DNA of 64,000 bases, taken from assembly GCA_003255025.1 (NCBI GenBank), contig QANY01013613.1:248001-312000 (forward strand), written 5' to 3'. Made by a program: the position numbers and the translations under genes. Of this stretch, positions 58,265 to 64,000 are shown in pieces; position 1 is the stretch's first letter, and each line of letters opens with the position of its first letter. This DNA comes from Datisca glomerata (lineage: Eukaryota > Streptophyta > Magnoliopsida > Cucurbitales > Datiscaceae). The notes below the pieces were generated by a model that did no database searches, was not told the origin of the DNA, and saw only the letters and a program-made list of their open reading frames with translations.

Positions 58265-60319
58265 TTAAATATTGTACACGATCATAATATAGTCATCGTG
58301 TAGTGTACATGATGTCTACACGATCGTCGTGTTGAAGAAGATTGATTTGATATTGTGTAAGAAAAGTATTAGGGGGAAAGAATGAAGAAAAAATAGTGGG
58401 CTATAGGTACATGATCGCAGTGTGGTCATCGTGTTGTGTACACGATTCTACACGACCATCGTGTAGACATCGTGTACACTACACATGTAATATATTTAAT
58501 TTTATATATGTATTTAAATATTAATAATTATGAATATTGAGTGTTGAAGAAGAATAATTTAACATTTAATTTGATATTGTGTAAGAAAAGTATTGGGGGA
58601 AGAATGAAATAAAAGTAGAATCGTGTAGAATTAAATATTAAATTATTCAGTTTACCGATTTGTTAATCGGAAAACCAAATGTTTTACGTCTTCCGATGCA
58701 TTTCACATTCATTTGCTTTTTTTTGTTAAGCACATTCATTTACTTTTAGGATCACTAATTTCTGCCTCCAAAAGCTTGAGTTCTGTTTGGTTGTGATACT
58801 AGAAAGCTTGGTTGAAGTCCTCTTAGAAGTTATAAAGAAGGCATATGCTACCGATAAAACAAAATAAAAATAAGGCATATGCAGCATGCAATTATTTGAA
58901 AAGCTTTTCATGTAGACATCGTATACACTACACATGTAATATAGTGGGCAATAGGTACATGATCGCTATGATGGCAACACGATTGTAGTGTAGCCATCAT
59001 GTAGTGCACACGATGGCTACACGATCATAGTGTAGTCATCGTGTAGTGTACACGTGCCTACATGATCTTCGTGTAGACAACGTGTACACTACACATATAA
59101 TATACTTAATGTTATATATGTATATAAATATTAATAATATGGAGGTTGAGTGTTGAAGAATAATGATTTGACATTTAATTTATGTTATGTACGAAAAATA
59201 TTAGGGGGAGGAATAAAGAAAAAGTATGTGGATGGTGGATCAGAGGTACACGATGGCTACACGATCGTCGTGTAGCATGTAGTCTATCATATAACTATCG
59301 TGTAGTCTACAAGACGATCGTGTAGCCATCGTGTACAAATGACCCACCTTCACTTATTTTTTCTTTACTCATTCCATCAATACTTTTCCACAATATCAAA
59401 TCAAATGTCAAATCATTTTTCTTCAACACTCAACCTTCATATTTACTTATATTTAAATAAATATATTACATGTGTAGTGTACACGATGTATACACGATGA
59501 TCGCATACACTACATGATAACTACACGACGATCTGTAGATCGTGTACACTACACGATAACTACAATACGATCGTGTAGTCATCGCGTACACATTGCCTAC
59601 TATTTTTTCTTTATTTTTCCTCTGATACTTTTCTTATACAACATCAAATCACATGTCAATTCATTTTTCTTCAACACTCAACTTTCATATTTATTTATAT
59701 TTAAATAAATATTTAAAGTTAAATATATTACATGTGTAGTCTACACGATGCACGCACGACGATCTTGTAGACACCGTGTACACTACACGATGTTCGTGTA
59801 CCCATTGTGGTTCGTGTAGTACCCAAAATTAGCAAAACCCATCAAAATTAAAAAAACCTATAAAAATTAACAAAATCTATTAAAATTAACAAAATACATT
59901 CTCTCTTTACTGTTTCTCTCTTCCAAATCTGGACAAAAGCCAAAATTAATAAAAACTCATCAAATTTAGGCCAATATTCTCACCCATTTCCACCAAAATT
60001 CTAAAAATAAAATTACAATTTTAGCTCTTAAAATTAATTTTTTTAGAAAATGAAAAAGTTGTAAAATCATGAAGCAAATGAGTTTCTGGATAAGAAATAA
60101 AAAATGAAAATGGTTTATGAGAAAATGAGTTTCTAGAAAAATGAGAGAGAAATGAAGATGGAAGATGAAGAGAGAGAGCGTTGACCAATGACAAAGAGGG
60201 AAAAATAAGAGAAAAAAAGTGAAGGGAATGTGGGCTCGGGGTTAGAGATTGCACAAATTACTGAAGGGGTATAATTTTGTAAAATATTTTTTCATGGGTA
60301 TAGTCTTTTAAAAAAACCC
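58265..60319. mobile_element. Second copy of the non-autonomous MULE foldback family, left end missing
   Basis: The right terminal repeat (about 60190-60319) matches that of the 1.6-4.0-kb element (AAGTGAAGGGAATGTGGGCT, GGGGTATAATTTTGTAAAAT) and ends AAAAAAACCC. The interior has the same CACGAT word field and the same AT-rich spacers, inverted around ~59340. No matching left terminal repeat is visible, so the element is truncated or rearranged. A unique stretch at about 58625-58915 interrupts the field. Confidence 0.65.
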
Positions 60320-60680
60320 TTCAATTTTCTTTGTAAAAAATTGCTTATTCTTATTGCAACTTCCAAAAGTTGATTATGGCTTTGATATTTTTACGCTATA
60401 AGGTGGTGCGATACTTGATATTTTAACACACATTGTACACAATTCTAATGTTTTTTTTTTAATTTATTCAAAACGTCTATTTGATAACTCATGAAAGTTG
60501 AAGGAGAAATTAGGAAGAGTTTAAATTTGAATTGATTTACTTAAAAATTGACTAAAATTAAATGGGTGTCTGTGAAATTATTGAAAAATAGTAGAAGAGG
60601 ATATTAAAATCATCCCGAAAAATGAGCAGCTTCAACCACATGAACTTAAGTGTTGCTATATATATATATACATATATACA

Positions 60681-61045
60681 GAATTTCAGCTTATTTTTAA
60701 AATTGTTTAAACCCTCAACAGTTAAGGCATCTTTCCCCCAATAATTTATTTTGTAAATAAATACAAAATTCCATGGATTTTGAAGTTGAAATACGCCATT
60801 GAAGGGGAAATCCTCACCAGACAATACTATGTAAAATGGTGTGACAAATTCAGTACATTAAAGATATCTACTTCCATAAATGAAGAATTAGCAAAATCTC
60901 ACCCCCAGTTAAAGTCTCTCAAGCCTTCAGTGGCCTCCTTAAAAATTAAAGAACCAGATAACCAAGCTCCTCAAATTAACCAATCATCAAATTCCTCCCA
61001 AAATTCAAAATCTACCACAAGACCTACTTCAAAAGGCAAAATTAG
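60681..61045 (+). repeat. Arm 1 of a 365-bp inverted repeat (viral-derived)
   Basis: Starts GAATTTCAGCTTATTTTTAA and ends GGCAAAATTAG. It is nearly the exact complement of 61939-62304. The frame EILTRQYYVKW is readable on the plus strand. Confidence 0.85.
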
Positions 61046-61123
61046 TTCTGATACCAAACAGTTGAAATTATGCAGATATTGAAATAGAAACAATTAATGA
61101 ACAGTATTATCCCCACCAACCTG

Positions 61124-61135
61124 GCTCTGATACCA
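61124..61135 (-). other. tRNA-Met primer-binding site of the pararetrovirus
   Basis: TGGTATCAGAGC on the minus strand, the exact complement of the initiator tRNA-Met 3' end used by caulimovirids. A second, weaker copy (TGGTATCAGAAC) lies at 61045-61056, at the inner edge of arm 1. Confidence 0.6.
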
Positions 61136-61442
61136 AAAGACGCGGAATTGAACAGTATTTAAGAGGGGGTATTATGAAGCAAGAAGATAAACAGTAAAAA
61201 TTGTATTAACAAACAGTAAAAACAAAAACTGTATTAGAGTGTAAGACTAACAACTTACACAAACAGAGTTTATTGGTAATAATAAATTAGTGCTCCCGCT
61301 CACTAATTTATGTTGAAAAAAAAAGAAGAAAAGATTTACAAAAGAGGAGTAGAAGAAGAAAGTTTTGTTTCACAAAACAGGTTTTAGTTCTCAAATAGTA
61401 AGAGTTGTAAAACGAGTTCTGATTCACAAATGGGAGAAACTG

Positions 61443-61454
61443 CCTATTTATAGC
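61443..61454 (-). promoter_or_regulatory. TATA box of the pararetroviral promoter
   Basis: GCTATAAATAGG on the minus strand, about 310 bases before the tRNA-Met primer site. The spacing suits a pregenomic RNA leader. Confidence 0.5.
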
Positions 61455-61938
61455 TAAGAAAAATGGAGTTCACCGGGAACATATCACTAACCTGAACTAT
61501 TCTATTCTACAAAAGTAAAAACATTTTACATGCTTACTTTTGTCTACTTTTGACTAATAAAAGTGTAAATAGTACAATAATTACAAAATGACAAATTACA
61601 AAAAATCTTGGCAGGTGAAATCCTTTGTGGTTGTCATGATTTGTTGAGACTGTTAGTGGGGTATTTGTCATTGGTCCTTGACAATTGTTATCCCGGACTA
61701 GAGGTCACTTGTTCTTTGATTGTTTTGAATAGTATGATGATCACTGCATTGTGCTCTTGGTGTTATCATGATATCTTCAAAATTATTTTATCGGCATTTT
61801 GCCAATGATGTATCTAGTTTTTCCTATTCATCTTCACTGAGTTCCACATCATCAAAAAGGTCTTGGGAATCTTGGAAGGGATCATGGGCCCATCGGGGAA
61901 GAGAACGGAACTCCTGTTTTTCTTTTGATTATTTAGAC

Positions 61939-62304
61939 CTAATTTTGCCTTTTGAAGAAGGTCTTGTGGTAGATTTTGAATTTTGGGAGGAATTTAGTGA
62001 TTGGTTAATTTGATGAGCTTGGTTACCTGGTTCCTTAATTTTTGAGAAGGTTACTGGAGGCTTGAGAGACTTTAACTAGGGGTGAGATTTTACAAATTCT
62101 TCATTTATGGAATCATATATTTTTAATGTACTGAATTTGTCATACCATTTTACATAGTATTGTCTGGTGAGGATTTCCCCTTCAATGGCGTATTGCCACT
62201 TCAAAATCCATGGAATTTTGTATTTATTTACAAAATAAATTATTGGGGGAAAAGAGGCCTCAACTGTTGAGGGTTTAAATAATTTTAAAAATAAGCTGAA
62301 ATTC
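61939..62304 (-). repeat. Arm 2 of the 365-bp inverted repeat (viral-derived)
   Basis: Complement of arm 1, separated from it by an 893-bp loop (61046-61938). It is continuous on the minus strand with the viral polyprotein remnants to its right, so arm 2 is the parental copy and arm 1 the extra one. Confidence 0.85.
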
Positions 62305-62582
62305 TATTGTAATTCGATTAGGAATATTTCAAAGACAGGGCCATGGATTGAGCACCATCTCGAAAACCATTTTGGTAAATTAATTTTGAAATTTTTGTCA
62401 AAATTTTAAAAACCAATAATGGAAAAATTCACTATTTTGGTGCAAGAAAATTGTTTGCTATGCATCAATATAGTCAAAATAATTATATTATTTTTCTTTA
62501 AAAGGAGTTTTAACCCTGAGAGATGGATTTTCCATTCTTCCAAAGTTATTATTATGAGAATATAAAAGAAATGATAGATGAT

Positions 62583-62888
62583 TTATCCTTCTGCACTATT
62601 TATGGGTTTGATCTTTATTGATTTTGTTTCTAGGAGAATATATCTGTAGAAACTAAGGGTTTTGTCCTTGTGTCCAGTGACGAAATGAGAATCAGGAAGG
62701 TAATGGGCTTTCGCTAGTGCTATTGGATTTTTAAAATGGGCGAATGAGTGTTCAATATAAAAAAGATTTTTACTGGGGCTTTTTCTATGATAAGGAGAAG
62801 ACTTTCTATAATTGGTGAGCGGTTGGTTGATGACCAATTGTGGGTCAAATGGTTTAGAGACTGTATATGGATCAAATTGATTGACCAA
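62583..62888 (-). pseudogene. Unassigned viral-type frame downstream of RT/RNase H
   Basis: A 101-codon frame begins MVNQFDPYTVSKP and ends KPINSAEG. It is polar, rich in H, P and K, without membrane segments or known motifs. Its position and strand place it in the same fossil as the RT. I do not recognise its role. Confidence 0.4.
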
Positions 62889-63059
62889 ATCTGATTGGTA
62901 GGCCTGTTAGACCCAAGAACTGTTAATTGGGTATTTCTTGGAATAGAAGACTCCTATTTGATTTGGTCCTTAAGGGCTAATTGTTTTGTGGATGATTCTC
63001 CTTTAGTCATTTTCCCCAAGACTTGGGGCCTAGACCCCATCTTTTTGTTGCCCCTACAA

Positions 63060-64000
63060 TAATTCATGAGCCAAGAAGTCGGGAACTAAATTATTAATTG
63101 CTTTAATAAATTCAATATCGAATAAAAAATACGAAGTATAGACTGCCATCTAGCAAAGATCTGTTTGGAGGCTATATTTTTAACATCCTTTTCTAGAACA
63201 TGTTTGGCAGATTTACAATCAATTTTTAACAAAAAAAAATTATTAACAAGTCATCTTGGAATTTCTGTATGCATAATACAACAGATAAAATTTCCTTCTT
63301 AATTGTACTTTAATTAACTTATGATCGAGACCATGTCCTAGATGTAAACCTAACAATTTATTCATGTGATTCTGGGAAAATCTTTTGTAACAAGATACCT
63401 CCATATCAAATTTCAGAGGCATCAGTTTGGACAATTTTAAAAAAATTATTAGTAAGAATGCCAAGACAAGGAAGTGTCTTAACATGGGCTTTAATTCTTT
63501 TGATTAAATTAGTATGGACAGCTGTCCAAGGAGGGGGATTCTTTTTAAGCCTGTCAAAGAGAGGCTTACAATCAATTCTCATTTTATCATAAAAATCATA
63601 TATGTAATTTAAAGATCTTAGAAATCTTTGTAATTGTGTTTTATCTAGATTTCATTGGAGAATTTGTCAGCAAATTGTATTACCCAGTCGATTGGCTTGA
63701 TTGTAGAATGGTTTATTTCAAATCCTAAGAATCTAACCTTAGATTGAAGAAATTTCATTTTGCTTGTAGTGATTACTAGACCATTTTATTTTATTATCAC
63801 AAATGATTCAAGGTGTCTTCAATGTTGTTATATCGTTTTGAGAAAATAAGTACATCATCAATGTAGACAATTGAGAAATTAGTAAATTGGTTAAATATTT
63901 CATTCATTATATTTTGAAATTCACTAGGAGTATTTTTAAGGCCAAAAGGCATTACATTCCACTCATAATGGCCAAATGGAGTTACAAATGTTGTTTTATA
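63060..64000 (-). pseudogene. Pararetroviral reverse transcriptase / RNase H, broken and cut by the window edge
   Basis: The RT palm at the edge is the best-kept part and includes the YIDD catalytic box. From about 63780 leftwards the frame shifts repeatedly with several stops; the thumb and connection are still traceable to about 63240 and traces of RNase H to about 63060. The enzyme would have copied viral RNA into DNA. The protease and movement/coat regions, if present, lie right of the window. Confidence 0.65.

Larger units (their letters stand above)
60681..64000 (-). mobile_element. Rearranged endogenous pararetrovirus (Caulimoviridae-like), continues beyond the window
   Basis: Minus strand, reading from the right edge. 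A reverse transcriptase has an intact YIDD box near 63850-63871 and a PFGHYEW/MPFGLKN palm. Broken connection and RNase H sequences follow (about 63780-63060), then an unassigned frame (62888-62583) and a polyprotein-like segment (arm 2). The frame decays by about 61800. Next come a TATA box (61454-61443) and a tRNA-Met primer site (61135-61124). A promoter and primer site following the polyprotein, with no LTR, is the pararetrovirus plan, not the gypsy plan. Many stops and frameshifts are present, so it is a fossil and cannot express a whole protein. Which caulimovirid genus is uncertain; a florendovirus- or petuvirus-like relative would fit. Confidence 0.65.

Noticed and set aside
63850..63871. 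Active virus inferred from the intact YIDD box
   Set aside because: The frame is broken repeatedly just downstream and the locus is rearranged; one intact motif does not mean a functional genome.

Overview
This is nuclear plant DNA, almost certainly from a eudicot. It is AT-rich, and its genes are split by short GT-AG introns. It holds Ty3/gypsy, Ty1/copia and Mutator-like transposons, fossil chloroplast DNA and an endogenous pararetrovirus. The MULE composition makes me think of a cucurbit, but I cannot prove that from the sequence. All three complete host genes lie on the minus strand, and all three reconstruct as open reading frames with consistent splice phases.

Layout. 1-1.4 kb: first exon of a RIN13-like gene that runs off the left edge. 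1.6-4.0 kb: non-autonomous MULE full of short inverted CACGAT/ATCGTG words. 4.1-14.85 kb: a degenerate Tat-lineage Ty3/gypsy element with both LTRs, dead gag-pol, an antisense ORF and two internal tandem arrays. 15.5-16.2 kb: solo LTR with a perfect 5-bp target duplication. 17.7-18.1 kb: plastid rbcL fragment. 18.5-21.9 kb: CHIP (TPR/U-box E3 ligase), 8 exons. 23.2-28.56 kb: full-length but dead MULE with long TIRs and a 9-bp target duplication (8/9). 29.6-37.5 kb: HINT3-like peroxisomal HIT protein, 7 exons, whose second intron holds a copia wreck and two tail-to-tail TRIMs. 38-48 kb: gene-poor and AT-rich, with a captured piece of an At5g11700-like glycine-rich gene, several tandem repeats, a probable small secreted peptide gene and a hAT-like MITE. 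48.2-52.3 kb: cyclin C (CYCC1), 9 exons, with a gypsy RT fragment and a 12-N assembly gap in its introns. 53.3-53.5 kb: plastid ycf2 fragment. 54.7-56.6 kb: possibly mitochondrial DNA with a tRNA-like fold. 57.2-58.1 kb: satellite of small palindromes. 58.3-60.3 kb: second copy of the non-autonomous MULE family. 60.7-64.0 kb: rearranged endogenous caulimovirid with a 365-bp inverted duplication, cut by the right edge.

The host genes are ordinary housekeeping and regulatory genes: protein quality control, nucleotide metabolism in peroxisomes, and the Mediator kinase module. They share no pathway. The more unusual material is the mobile DNA: one repeat 'grammar' (ACTACACGAT / ATCGTGTAGT) shared by three MULE-type elements, an 18-bp-duplicated insertion inside the MULE transposase, minisatellites born inside a retrotransposon, and an inverted viral copy. 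Exon coordinates were worked out by eye from splice sites, phase and family resemblance. No search was run.
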